Part shown: positions 44,301 to 55,683 of the stretch, one piece after another
How the letters are laid out: each line of letters starts with the position of its first letter
How positions within the stretch are numbered: position 1 is the first letter of the stretch
Assembly: GCA_037039685.1 (NCBI GenBank)
Contig: JAWNGF010000002.1
Coordinates: 1,674,001 to 1,738,000, forward strand
DNA length: 64,000 bases
Source of the DNA: Ceratobasidium sp. AG-K
Taxonomy: Eukaryota; Basidiomycota; Agaricomycetes; Cantharellales; Ceratobasidiaceae
Direction of reading: 5' to 3'
Translations under genes and position numbers: made by a program
The notes under the pieces: model-generated
Seen by the model: the letters and a program-made list of their open reading frames with translations, nothing else
What the model was told of the DNA's origin: nothing
Databases searched by the model: none

Positions 44301-46415
44301 TGGTAAGCCATCCGATACAATGCGATATGAATACACCTATAAGACTTAATTTGACCAGTATGCGTTCGTGATTTCAGTCACCGGACCGGGGTGGTCAACC
44401 TCAGATTCTTAGAAGGGCGCGTTCTGGTTACGCGGAGTCCCGTTATTCATCCGGGAGATGCACAGATCCTCTTTGCTATCGGCAAACCACCGCCTGACTC
44501 CCCATTCTACGGCGAGGGAAACAATCTGCCGAATTGTGTGGTTTTCTCCTCCTGTGGACCCCGCCCAGTTCCCAATATGCTGGGTGGTGGTGATTTGGGT
44601 AAGTGTACTCCGTGTTAACAAAATGTTATAATTCTAACGAGAACATGGACAGATGGCGTACGCAAAGCCACTTCTCATGATTTGCTGCTGCTTACTCGGT
44701 CAACAGGACTTATACAATATAATTCAGTATCGGGAGATTATTCCTCCGCATATTTACGCCCCCGCAGAGTATCCTCCCGCCAGGCTGAAGAAGATTGATA
44801 GAGACAGGCGAGTAAGAGACAGGTTCAAACCGAATTTGGCCAAACCTTCAATTTAATAGCACGATCGAGGACGTTGCGGATTTTATGGTTGACGTGAGTG
44901 CTGGCCCCACCTCAGTATAAACATCGTACTGAAAATATCTGTGTTATTAGTATGTATGCAACGATTCGGTAGGTTTCGTGTGCTAGTTTAGGAGACGCCA
45001 GCAAATATAGCTTTGTAGCTTGGCATGATCGCCACCAATCATCTCGTCATTGCTTCGAGCGCTGAACTTCGGGCCCGAGATGAGAATTGTATGGTGAATG
45101 CAGAGCTGCACTCAAGGGTGAGTTCATGAGCACCTACCCATGGTTTATATTGACTCTTGGGGCACGCAAGGCGGTTGACTTTGTGAAAACCGGTTTCTGG
45201 GTCAATAACCTTGAAATTCGCAAGCCGAGATATGACGTCGCTGTCGATCCCGAAACAGGGATGGGTCTAAAGCCAGACTGGCAGGCAGGCCATGGTCGTG
45301 ACCACACAGATGGTCGCTTCTATGAATGCGATAGGTCCGTGCTATTTCACTGACTATGACTTTTTGTTTGATGCCTTGCACTAGTGTCCTGGGACGACTC
45401 TTCCGAGCCGTCGAACTACCCTTCGACAACCCGGCTCGCCATTCCGATATCACTGAGCAGGAGGCAACTGGTATAAAGAAATGTATAGCCGGCTATGTTG
45501 CGAGGTACAGCGCCGAGATTCAAGGATCAATGACCAAGTTCGACACCTGGATCAACGCTCTGATACTGCGGTACACGGCGGAGCTCAACCACATATGCGC
45601 CTCGCATACAATCTCCAGCGAGTCGAGCGAACGCGTGTCCGAAGTCGAGGTCATGATTGGCACCAATCTCGAAGTCAACTCCAAGTCGGACCTCATCGAG
45701 CGCATGAAGCGACTCACTGGGTCGTTGGCCGACTTTGTTCGGTTCGAGTTGAAAGGGGGCGACGAAGAATCGCCGTACGAATGGCTAGCGCGGGCGTGGA
45801 AAGCATATATTTTGACTAGCCGGCTCGGTGACACGGTCTTTGGAGCTCTCAGCTTTAGCTGGCTAGCCCTCGAATCGGTGCTCGACGCACTCCAGGCGCT
45901 TGACGAGAACTTCCTCTCCAACGCGGGCATAGCGGTCGAGCCCTACAGCTCTATCCCTTCCAGCGGAGAAATCCCCGAGGGACCTAGCTCAGAGGCAGAG
46001 CTACAAGACTTCACATGGGAAAAGGCCGAAGTCGAGGTGGAGGACTCAGAAGGGGCGGCAACGGCTCAAGCGGGTGTGTATCCTCAAGATTTTTTCATAT
46101 TGTCACTAATCCCATCAATCAGAAAATAACCGCACGTGGGGTCAAAACAGCACCAATTACCGCGGGGGCAGAGGCCGTGGCTACGGAAACGGAAACGGGA
46201 ACGGAGATTGGCAAGGAAGCAATGGATACTCGAACGGAGGCGGATATCGTGGCCGAGGAGGTTCGAGAGGTTTCAGTTCGAACAATACGAGCCGCTCATC
46301 TAGCGGCGCTGGCAATGGCCCCGGGAATTATCGCTCCAATTCGAATCGTGGGCGGGGACAAGTGCGAGGCCGCACGCCTGGATGGACTGTGGTCGCGCCT
46401 GCTAATCCGAACTGA
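41359..46415 (+). CDS. Cellular RNA-dependent RNA polymerase with N-terminal RRM-like and C-terminal RGG segments
   Basis: This is a cellular RdRP of the QDE-1/SAD-1/RdRP1 type, which makes dsRNA in RNA silencing. Residues 1-95 look like an RRM (IYFYHLPANVARRAFRDVI, GHGYIDIPDDKTAEIFL), then a basic low-complexity linker. Core segments: FEDDEKSIRVTMRG, FTDGCATISKDLAEEVWKRM, APCAFQIRIGG, KGMVRIDPKL, LSLRPSMTKF, VKVPDSYTLVGVCDEH-like (IKVPDSYTLVGVCDEHKYL), PGDAQILFAIGKPP and PNCVVFSSCG. The catalytic aspartates come as DLDGD, assembled across two introns and a 5-nt exon (44653-44657), followed by LYNIIQYREIIPP. Downstream are HSRAVDFVKTG and KPDWQAGHG. The last exon (after 46124) is an RGG/RGR-rich tail (NYRGGRGRGYGNGNGNGDW, YRGRGGSRGF) that ends WTVVAPANPN. 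Roughly 1,300 residues; no frame break found. Confidence 0.93.
44653..44657 (+). other. 5-nt micro-exon in the RdRP active site
   Basis: ATGGC is flanked by an acceptor ending ACAG and a donor GTACGC. The preceding exon ends GAT TTG G and the next begins GAC TTA TAC. Only inclusion of these five bases yields D-L-D-G-D-L-Y; skipping it changes frame and loses the active site. Confidence 0.8.
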
Positions 46416-47008
46416 ACAAGTGAGTAGCAGGCCAGTTATCGTCCGAGCAACCCCCTGTGGGGTACTACATATTTTCACGGATGAAAGCAAGCACTGTTCT
46501 GGATAGCTCTCCACCCGTAATAGCCCGACGCCGTGTTTCTTCGGAAACCGCCCTGGGCTGGGTGCGAATGATGCTGGATGACAGCATATAATTTGCAACC
46601 TGACCCTTTCTTCCACTCTCCATGACCCTATGTTGAAGAACGCTGACTAGTTTATTCCACAGCTTGCCAACTCGAAAGAAATTGCCTTTGATCGAAGTCG
46701 TCTGCCGAAATTAAACTTGCCGCTGAGCGACTACCTCGTGAAACCAATCATAAGAAATCCGCCTTGTAACTGAAACCATGAAACGTGTATTCTTGCTAGT
46801 AAACACAAGCCAATGCTGAATCTGTACGAATCGTAACCACCGGAACGAAAAACGGCATGTCATAAGGATTGTGTGCGAACCAGCGACAAATAAGATATGT
46901 TACACGCATGCAAGCGCAGAGCGGGAGTGAACGTCGAGATAGATCGAAAACAAAAACGTGACATGAATAAAAAAAAAACCCGACAGCAAAACGCGACAAG
47001 TATACAGA
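46416..47008. other. Intergenic region between RdRP and the coiled-coil orphan
   Basis: Convergent gene ends, with an A9 run near 46970. Nothing else supported. Confidence 0.4.
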
Positions 47009-48941
47009 TCATGAAGAGGACGACGCCAGTCTCGAAAACCTCCACGTGGACTTGGTTGCCCTAGGCGTGCTTGGTACATCGTCCTTGTCCTTGTCTTTTC
47101 CAGACTTCTTCTTGGACTTTTTCGCCTTGGAGTCGGCCCCATCGTCCCTCTCTTGCAGGGTATCCAACCCGTGCACGTACCCAGGTGTATCGAGCGACGT
47201 CCCGTGATCATCAGACGACGACATGGACACGGACGCCCGACTCGATTTCCTCCCCATTCCACCTCCAAACCCGCCCACGAGCCTCTGCTTGATACTTCGT
47301 AGGGGCGACTTCCAGCTCCCTCGAGCCTGGTGCGCGTGCTCGTCCACTTGCGCGACCCACTTTCGATGAAACATCTCCTGCAGGTAGTCGGGCTCGCGCC
47401 GGTCCATGGGTCCGAACGAGTCCTCGGGTCCAACGTCTGTCCCCCTTCGAGTCGGACTGGGACCAGATTGGTCTCGATGTGAGAAATGGGCAAACGTAGC
47501 CGCGAGACGGTTTTGTATCTCCTCGGCTGGAAGTGGAGGCGTTACCCGAGATGTGTCGACAAGTGTCACATGTGCAGTGGTATGGTCTGGAGAGGGAACG
47601 GGAGGCAGTTCGTACGAGTACGAAACGTTGCGCGGTCGGCTAGGAGGGAGAAGCGGCAAAGGCTTGTCTTTGAGTTTTCGGGGGAGACAGGGGTATTGGG
47701 CGAGTCGAACAAAGCAGAGAGTCGGGACTGGGAGCTCGGTGGGTCGTGTACCGAGAGTCGGGACTGGGTGGGCGTGCGGTTGGGAGAAGCAAAGAGAGAG
47801 GAGAGGCGAGAGGGAGTTGCTGGGCTTGCTGACGTTGCAATCGACGGTCGAGGTGGGCGCGTCGGCGTCTTGATAATAGGTTGGGGAACCGGCTCGGATC
47901 GTCTCGGACGCCGAACCGTGACATTAGGATGTCCAACGCCCATAGTGGCAGCCCGAGGCATCGTATCCCTCGCAACCATCGATGAACTGCCCCGTGTACC
48001 CTCCCATTCCCAGCCCCTCCGCTTTACAGCCTCTGCCACAGGTTTAGAGCCCAGTCGGCTCTTGGGAGCAGCCCGTGTTGGTCGACGACGGAGTGCAAAC
48101 TCGTGTAATTGCTGCTTGGCGCGGCGACGCTGGTTAACAGCTTCGTTCTGGCTCGGACCCGAGAGACCAGTGCCGGAAATGGTGGAAGAACTCGCGCTCT
48201 TGGTCGACTGCTGAATTATCAATGGCTTGGGAATGACTGCGCCCAACCTTCGGGGCTGGACTGCGAGGTCGAGCCAGAAATAGGAGCATCCGCGTCGGGA
48301 GGCAAAAGACATGCGGAATTGGACAAGACGCGTAGCCGAGAGAGGGCGTACGTGAGCTGTGATATGCGCACTTTTTGCTGGTCGAGTTTCTGCAACATGC
48401 TGAGAAGGGCGCGGTCTTGTTCGAGATGTTCGAGCGCGAGCTGTTCGAATTTCTCAATCGGGACGCCTTGGTCAGCGACCTGTGCTGTGCTCATTGCGGC
48501 CTCGTTGGATGAACGCGCAGTGCTAGGCGGAGACGGAAGTTCGGTAGCCGACGTCATAGCGATGGTACGGATGACAGTTGGCCGATTTGCCCAAGCCGAT
48601 GGGGAACAGTTTGAAGCGGGTTCCGCGTTCCCGTGACGAGGCTGTGGCAGTGTCAGGGACAGCGATGACGAAGATCGTTCGAGGGACATGGTGCTGCGGG
48701 TACTCCGTGGCGGCGTGGGAGGCTGGGAAAACACCGTCGAGTAGCGCGAGAAGGACAGATGTCGGCGGCTGGAAATGGTGTAGTCGTCGCCCTCCTCGTG
48801 GTCTACGCCAAAGAGCTCGTCGGACGAGGGATATGTATCAGCGTCGTCGTCTAGGTCTGCGCGGTGGTCGGGGTCGACAGGAAGATAGAGGGAGCTCGCA
48901 AAGGACGCTACGGATGTTTGTCGGTTGTGTGAATGGGCCAT
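47009..48941 (-). CDS. Orphan Ser-rich coiled-coil protein with two frame breaks
   Basis: The start MAHSHNRQTSVASFASSLYL begins a Ser/Arg/Pro-rich, mostly disordered protein. A coiled coil is clear in the middle: VPIEKFEQLALEHLEQDRALL and LQKLDQQKVRISQLTYALSRLRVL. Two frame breaks occur. At 48252-48255 (GGGG on the plus strand) the frame passes from SQSSP to RRLGAVIPKPLIIQQSTKSA; at 47669-47671 (TTT) it passes from SPENS to KPLPLLPPSRPRNVSYSYE. Both are one missing base. Later parts contain repeated SRLSSLFASPN / SRLSALFDSPN elements, a conserved-looking FHRKWVAQVDEHAHQARGSW, and a basic KAKKSKKKSGKDKDKD tail ending SRLASSSS. I recognise no family. Confidence 0.65.
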
Positions 48942-50057
48942 GGTTTGCTAAGCTGAGTGAGACGCCTGATATGAAATGTACAACATTCCTGAAACTCACT
49001 GCGGAAGAAAACTTGGCCGCCATGTTGGAGACAAGAGGGCCGTTGAGATTCGAGTTGAAGGGTGGTCTAGCAACCTGGCTGAGCGCATCAATTACAGGCC
49101 CAAACCGCTCTGATCGGGCTTATTGGGGAAGTGCACGTACTCGAATGAAGTCATATACCGGTCGTGATAGGAGTTCGGGCCGAGACCGTACAGACGAAGA
49201 TCACCGGGCTAGGATTGCAAGTGAACGTGAGATAGTATGCAGAGAGGTGCTGCCCGAGTACCTCTCCAACGATAACGAGCGGTAATGGTTAGGGGCCGGT
49301 GGTGGGGGAGAACGAAGAGGGAAAAGACTAGCGCGGTTGCTCGGGCGCGACTTAATAAACGGATTAGACCCCCGAGACCCTTTTCTCTGGTTTCATCTGA
49401 ATCGCGGAAATCCAACTGGGATTAAACCGTTTTTGATTTTACTGTCCTCGCTTCCAGGCATTCTAGACAAAACATGTCCAATGTCCAGACAGGGCGTTTC
49501 AACACCACTTTGTTGGCCATGTCTGGCGATGATGCCGGCGGTCAGCTTTGATGTTGCAAATTAGGTCCTGAGCAAAATGATCCGCCAACGACAGTGGTGC
49601 GCGACAACCGCCTTGACCACCATAGGTGGCACAATGTTCGTACGACGACAGAGCCGTTGTTGATTCATGTTGGATTGTATGCGCACAAGCACACCTAGGT
49701 GGCAATCATCTGTGAAAAAAATTCCCCAACAGGTACTACCCGCTCGCAAACGGGGACAGAATCTTCACACAGTACCAATATCGTAACTCTTATATTGGTG
49801 CACACATTCATCTGAATGTAAATATATCAGCGCCCAACTCGACCGCTGGTTCTATACATCATCTATAATCAGCGTTGATGGCGTCATAATTCCTAATCAC
49901 ATTCTACAGTAAGCAGTCTGCTGAGTGAGCACCTAAGTCCGCTGAGTGAGCAACTTCAACCTGAGCACTGCAGTATAAGTACATTGCTGTTATCCAGTGT
50001 TAATTCAGCGAACTGGCTTCCCAAACAATCCGTAGACTATCAAGCCTCCTCTCAAGC
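48942..50057. other. Intergenic region before the GST gene
   Basis: 1.1 kb with no supported gene. Open frames around 48950-49290 on the plus strand lack coding character. The last 150 bases hold a pair of MARE-like sites (49919-49952) and a TATA-like TATAAGTA (49973 onward), close to the GST gene. Confidence 0.45.
49919..49952 (+). promoter_or_regulatory. Two MARE/bZIP-like sites upstream of GST
   Basis: A near-palindrome TGCTGAGTGAGCA (49919-49931) differs from the Maf recognition element TGCTGAGTCAGCA at one base. A second copy, CGCTGAGTGAGCA, occupies 49940-49952. Whether fungal bZIP factors use it here is inference. Confidence 0.35.
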
Positions 50058-51249
50058 ATGTCTTCCAACACTCCTCTGCTCTACACGGTCGGCACTCCCA
50101 ACGGTAATACCTTTCTGTGAATGTGTTCGTGCCACCGCCCTGAGCACGTCTTTTCCCCTTTGTACAGGCCACAAACCGTCGATCCTCCTCGAGGAACTGA
50201 AAGCCGCCTACCCGGACTTCAAGTACGATTTCCAAGCGATCAGCTTTTCGGTGCGCATGATCTTGATCTATTCATCACGCCCACTCTGATTCCCATCTTT
50301 GTTTAGAAAAACGAACAAAAGGAACCATGGTTCCTGAAGGTGCGCTTAAACCTGAAGTGGCCCTGAATAATCGACGGACTCATACTTTTGTTTAGATTAA
50401 TCCTAATGGCCGCATTCCTGCCCTCGTTGACCGCTCACGAGGCAACTTTGCCGTCTTCGAGTCGGCTGGGATCCTGTTATACCTCGCTCAGGTGAATTCC
50501 ATCCCACCTGCGCTGCGAATTACCGATTACTGACACCCGCTCATAGCACTACGACAAGGACCACAAATTCAGCTACGACCCTGCTACCGAACCCGATCTC
50601 TACTCTGAGCAGCTTCAATGGATTTTCTTCACTGTAAGTCCATATTCCGTCATACATTTCATCGTCGTCATCGTTGCTCGCAGCATGGCGGAATTGGACC
50701 GATGCAGGGTCAGGCCAACCACTTTTACCGCTATGCGCCCGAGAAGATGTAGGTCCTTTTCTTGGCATCGAACATCGAGCCACGCTAACATTGTTCTAGC
50801 CCGTATGCAATTAATCGGTATCAAACGGAAACCAAGCGGCTCTATTCCGGTATTTATATTTTACTTCTATTCCTTGAACCTTGCATTGACGCCATGAACC
50901 TAGTCCTGAACGACCGTCTTGCTGGCCGGGATTATCTTGTTGGACCGGGCAAGGGAACCTACGGTCTCGCAGACATTAACGCGTACCCATGGGTGCGGGG
51001 CTGGAGCTGGGCGGGCATAGACGGCCTCGAACCGTTCCCTAACGTTGAGGTGGGTAAATGCGGTGCATATGTAGGCGAGAGATGATTTACCCGGTGTGAT
51101 AGGCATGGTTGAAGCGTATCACCGAACGGGAGCAGGTTAAAAAGGGATTGGATGTGCCAGAGCCGCAAAAGAGTAAACCGTTGACAAAGGAGGAAGAGGA
51201 GAAGCAGGCTGAAGAAGCCCGCAAGTGGATTTTCTCCGAGCAGAAGTAG
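50058..51249 (+). CDS. Glutathione S-transferase, Ure2-like class
   Basis: The thioredoxin-fold N-terminal domain reads [75 protein letters not shown], the K-x-N-P-x-G-R-I-P-A-L and E-S-x-x-I-L-x-Y-L signatures of Ure2p-type GSTs. The helical C-terminal domain is [52 protein letters not shown] and [16 protein letters not shown]. It conjugates glutathione or reduces substrates in the cytosol. Eight short introns, about 250 residues, the usual length. The C-terminus is a charged helix ([20 protein letters not shown]). Confidence 0.93.
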
Positions 51250-51492
51250 TACCATGTTAATGTAAAGTTGGTAAATGGGATACTGAGTGCGCATATAGTG
51301 GGACTGGGCACAAGAAAGCATAATTGCGGCATAGATATATTGATGTGCATATAAACAACGGGACAACACGACAGACAGAGTGAATCTAAAAGAATAAAAC
51401 AAGAGTATGCAAAAATACAACAAAGTCCACAGGAGTCCACTAGTGTCAATCTCAGGCGAGCAAACAGGAATAAGCTAGACGCGTCCAGAATC
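51250..51492. other. Short spacer between GST and the membrane-protein gene
   Basis: Convergent 3' UTRs; nothing else recognised. Confidence 0.4.
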
Positions 51493-54420
51493 TTAGTGAC
51501 TCCACCCGGAAATCCCGACCGCGCTCATGGGAGGCATAAACCTCTCTCCGCCTCGCAAGTACACGTCCTGCCCACCCGCCACATCTTCTTCCCTTGGTTC
51601 GCCATGTAAATCAACCGCCTCGCGCCCAGAACTATCGTAACTTGAAAGCGAAAGCGTGGTCGCATGCGTTTCGTAATCCTCGTCATACTCGCTGTCGACG
51701 TAACCATAGCCGCCGAAATGCCCCGATTCAGTCATCACGAGCGTCGAGGGGTGGTTGCTACTGACCGTGTTGGTGTCAGCTGACGTTCCGGGAGCACTCA
51801 TGCTCACACTGTGCCTGGTACTGTTTCCTCCACCTACGGTGGCCCGACGTGAATCCGAGTCGCTCGGTCGAGAGTTTTCGGAGCTTCCGTTGCCTGTTTG
51901 ACGTGATCGAGAAGAGCTTTCGCTGATCGGCCCTCGGTGCGGATCGGTTGTCGTAGGGCTCGTTGTGCCGCCGTGGACTGATGCAACTTGGGAATCGGTG
52001 ACCGCGTGAGGGCTATGGACATGCACAGTCTACAACTAATGGTAAGTATGCATTGTTACTGCGCGAGAATGACACTTACTCGGCCGAGGCTAAACCGCCG
52101 CAAGTCCCAGCTCAAATCAGGCGTTGCCCGGATGTTCGCCCATCGCTCTTCGGCAGCGGGTGGCTCATCACCAAGCTCGTTCAATAGGCCAAAGTTCCAT
52201 GTCCGAGGGAGCCTCGTTAGTCCAGGCGGGAAAACAGGCGCAGGACTAGGTGGCGGGACAAGCGTGGGTGGGGGGAGATCGAGCAGGCTCTCCGGTGCGG
52301 GTGCGTCGAGAATATCGGAGTGGGCAGAGATACGGGGCTGAGGAACGTCGCGCGATAGCCGAGAAGCAGGGTCGATCTCGCTATCGCTCGAGCCACGGGT
52401 GCGGACAGGCAGTGGAGGGGTTATAGAGGTTGAAGGGGCAACGACGGGAGTGGACGTGGGTGTTTGAGACAGAGGCGAGGGTCGTTGAGGGACAGGCGGC
52501 GCGGGACCGCTGGCCGGACTGGCGCGACCGAGGAAGCCTAACCATGTTGAGACGGGGGTTCGGGGAGTAGCGGGTTGTGAAGGGGCGTCGTGGTACACGG
52601 TATTGCCAGATACGGAGGAGACGGGACGAGCGGGAGATTCGCTTGGCTGGCGAGTAACAAGGCGAACCATTCCGGGGTGACTCGTTGGCGGTTTGCTCTC
52701 GAGCGTAGGAGGATCTGACGCGGACGGACCGCCTTCGTCAGCTTCTGCAAGGAAGCCTTCCTCCGTTGGGGGAGACATCCAACCAGGATAGGAGTTCCGG
52801 GATGTTCGTGGAGCCGGAGAACCATTGGAGCCATTGCCTCGGGCGAACCTGCAATGGAGTTAGTAAACCTGCAGACGTTGGCTTGACGTTAAACCCACCA
52901 GCTGAACCTGCCAAGCAGGCCGATCCCGCTCCTTACGTTCCCTCGTTCCGCCGTCAAAAGCTGGGCGCTCTCATCGTGCTCCGATTCAGGGCTTTCGGGC
53001 CAAGTCAGTGTATCCCTCGCTGGGGGAGGAGTCGGGCCGCTTGGCTCAGGGGAATGACCTCTAGATGCTCTCGATGTGCGCGAACCTCCTTGCGAAGCGC
53101 CGGCGACGAATTGCGAGGCTGGACGTGACCAGTCTGTAACGCGAGACCTAGAACCGAGCGACGAAGGCGTAGGAACTACCAGGCGAGGAGGGAAGGAGCC
53201 ACCGCTTGAAGAAGTAGCAAGTAGAGACTGCGATGGATCCGGGTAACGTGTGCCGAGACCAAGCATGCCAAGTTCAGAGCCCAACATAGCACCCTGTCCG
53301 TGTTGAGTTGGCGATTGTGCAGCAGGTACCGGTGCTTGCAAAGGTCGTGCTCCAAGGTCCGAGGCTCGTTTCACAACGCCGTTCGCACTGTCTCTGGGAA
53401 GCACGGGGCTCTCGTCCTGCGCAGCAGGGCGCTCGAACAAACTTGAGCGCTGAGATTCGTTGTGGCTACGCATGCTGCCAATTCCGGGACGACTGGATGA
53501 AGTGGGATGTGAGGGACTGGAGCTAACCGCGTTGCTGACAGCGGTAACAGTTCTCCTGCGAGACCTCGGAGGGGGCATGTCCGTGTATGCTACGCCAATC
53601 TCGTCTGATCCAGTTCGTCGTGATACCATGGACGGTGCACGGGACTCTCCAAGTCGTTGATACGAGACTCCACCAAAGCTTCGCTGTGTCATCAAGTGGG
53701 ATCGGCCATTTCCGCTGCCTGGCACAACAATAAACGAGTCGTTTCCGAGCAGACTGTGACGTTCGCCAAATAGGTTCGGGACGGCATGGACCGAGTCGAC
53801 GTCATCTGGTGGTGGGCCGGCGTAGAACTCGCTATCACCACGGGGGGGCTCACGGTCGCGGCGTGACTTGCGGCGGCGCCACAGGAGCGCGCCTATTAAA
53901 CAACAAAGCAACACAGCCGCTACCGCGCCTAAGACGATCAAGGCGATTGCAATGGGTGGGAGCTTTGAACCGCCGCCTGGAGTGCCCGTTTGAGTCGGTG
54001 CTGTGGAAGCAGTCGTGCGGCGCGTGGATATGGATACACTCGCGAAGGATGTGGTCCTGGGTGTTGTAAAAGTTGAAGTTGAAATAAGAGAAGTGGAAGA
54101 GGTGGATGAAGCAAGTGATGTGGTCGGCGGACTAGTTGTCACTGGAGGCGGGGTGGATGTAGGAACTGCGGTGGTCGCTGAAGGGGCCGGGGACGTGAGA
54201 CCTCCGTATGTCCATACACCGTCTGTTCCAAGGGGGATCTGTTCAGGAGGGCTCAGTATTTGACCATGAAATCGCCGGCTGAACGTACGCTGGGACCATA
54301 GTACGTCAGAGGAAAACGCAAAATGGTATAACTAGTTCCGGACGGCCCCACAATTGGCGAATAGCTGAGCCAAGTTGGAAGAGGCTGTGCCGTGTTGGTG
54401 ACAATCTGGCGAGCGTTCAT
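51493..54420 (-). CDS. Single-pass membrane protein with a Ser/Thr-rich ectodomain
   Basis: The start at 54420 gives MNARQIVTNTAQPLPTWLSY, with the first exon ending at SYTILRFPLTYYGPS before an intron. The ectodomain is short and Ser/Thr/Pro-rich (PPVTTSPPTTSLASSTSSTS), which suggests O-glycosylation. One strong membrane span follows (IAIALIVLGAVAAVLLCCLIGALL) with a basic stop-transfer (WRRRKSRRDREPP). The rest, about 700 residues, is a disordered, Ser/Pro-rich cytosolic tail with many basic and phospho-type patches, broken by short introns. No catalytic domain is visible. The layout fits the many single-span orphan proteins of Agaricomycetes that may act as wall or membrane sensors; that role is inference. 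No signal peptide is obvious at the N-terminus. Confidence 0.75.
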
Positions 54421-55315
54421 GTTTGGTGCTATTATGGTTTGTCGAGCTTGCTGGATCGTTGTTGAGTGTCGAGTTGTCGTAAGGTCGAGTTGTCGGTAGT
54501 CGGTGTCGTAAATGTCGATGTTGTCGAGTTGTCGGATTGTCGAGTTGTCGTTAGTCGTATGCTGATGTCGTACCTCTGTGTGTCGGGTTGTGTCGATTCT
54601 GTTGTTGCCGAGTCGGATAGCAGTGGAATCTGAGCGGGACTAATTTCAGCACTTGTTCAGTCGCGCGGGAGTAAAATTAGCGGACTTGATAATCAAAGTT
54701 TTTGAGGCTCGACTATCAAAGCGAGTGGATTTTAACGTTATCGGGTGCGCGTGAAGCAAACTTCTGCGCGGGAGGGATAGAGGATAGAGGGAGGGGAGAA
54801 GCAAAGGACCGTGTCCGAACAGGGTCCGCGCCTATACCCCGTCAGTCACGTGTCAAATAAACACAATTCATTCACGCAGCCGAAACGTGTTTTCTAATTG
54901 CCGTGGGCATAGGTTCCTACTAGGTTCCTAAGGCTTTATCGGGGGTTAGGTCATGGTTACGGCGATTGAGAATGTGCGAGAATAATGACCGGAGACTATT
55001 GGGTGACTGCCGACTTCGCCGGTTGTGCGCTTGAAGTATGTGCTCATTTCCGTTGTGCTGCCGAGATATGTCAATGCGTGCTTGGGGGTGAATGAGCGAC
55101 TGGATGAAGGACAAGGTGTAATGTAAGTCACTGACTAGGAGGGTGGGGTTCATCCGTTTATAGGCAACCTATCCATCGAGTGGAGCAACAAAGTGAATTG
55201 TGTTCTTCGAGTACGCTATGCACGACAGGCGTTACAATATATGGTAGTTATGTGATGTAGAAATATACTAACAATGGGGAGCACACACGAGAAGCGACGC
55301 ATACACCACGGTTCG
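54421..55315. other. Intergenic region with a GTCG-rich repeat patch
   Basis: It contains the promoter of the membrane-protein gene and the 3' side of COA6. Between 54468 and 54550 there are four copies of GTCGAGTTGTCG and several related GTCG units. No tRNA or transposon is visible. Confidence 0.5.
54468..54550. repeat. Irregular GTCGAGTTGTCG repeats
   Basis: Exact 12-bp copies begin at 54468, 54484, 54523 and 54539; degenerate copies lie between. They sit 50-130 bp upstream of the membrane-protein start, so in its promoter or 5' UTR. Confidence 0.85.
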
Positions 55316-55622
55316 TCACTTGGCCTGGTTGGCTAGACGCTGTCTCTCTGCCGCTTCAATAGTCGCCCTCTGTCGCTCGGCGAGTACTCGTTGCTTGTTG
55401 AAGTATGCCAGCTGTTCGAATGGTGTAAGACCAGGTTATTGGTGTGACCCAGACACTCACCCAACTCCCGGGGCAATTTTTCTCATATGTTTTGTTCTCC
55501 GACGAACAGGCACTTCCCTCCTTTCCAGGGATAATCACATTGCTCTTGTCTAGACAGCTGAAATATGCATCGCGAGACTCCCAGCAGCGCTTTCGTTCCT
55601 CTCGGTTGAGTAATGCAGACAT
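55316..55622 (-). CDS. COA6: Cytochrome c oxidase assembly factor 6
   Basis: Two exons encode about 85 residues. NREERKRCWESRDAYFSCLDKSN contains a C-x9-C and SACSSENKTYEKNCPGSW a C-x10-C, the twin-cysteine pattern of Coa6, an intermembrane-space protein that helps deliver copper to Cox2. The second exon ends LAYFNKQRVLAERQRATIEAAERQRLANQAK, a charged helix as in the family. Splicing out the intron joins GSW to LAYFNKQ; without it the frame runs on into a long unnatural tail. The gene was easy to miss because of its size. Confidence 0.9.
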
Positions 55623-55683
55623 GGTAGCTCGAGGGAAGGAGGCAAGAAGTCACGTGGACGCAGATCACTCTTGAGTGACGACG

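Noticed and set aside
44653..44856. Open frame starting at the ATG inside the RdRP micro-exon
   Set aside because: It reads through an intron of the RdRP; the ATG is part of the GAT-GGC codons of the catalytic motif, not a start.
41359..46415. Idea that the polymerase belongs to an integrated RNA virus
   Set aside because: It has many introns, cellular RdRP motifs (DLDGD, KGMVRIDPKL) and no viral neighbours, so it is a host RNAi gene.
48950..49290. Plus-strand open frame upstream of GST
   Set aside because: No domain, irregular composition, and it overlaps the start region of the orphan on the other strand.
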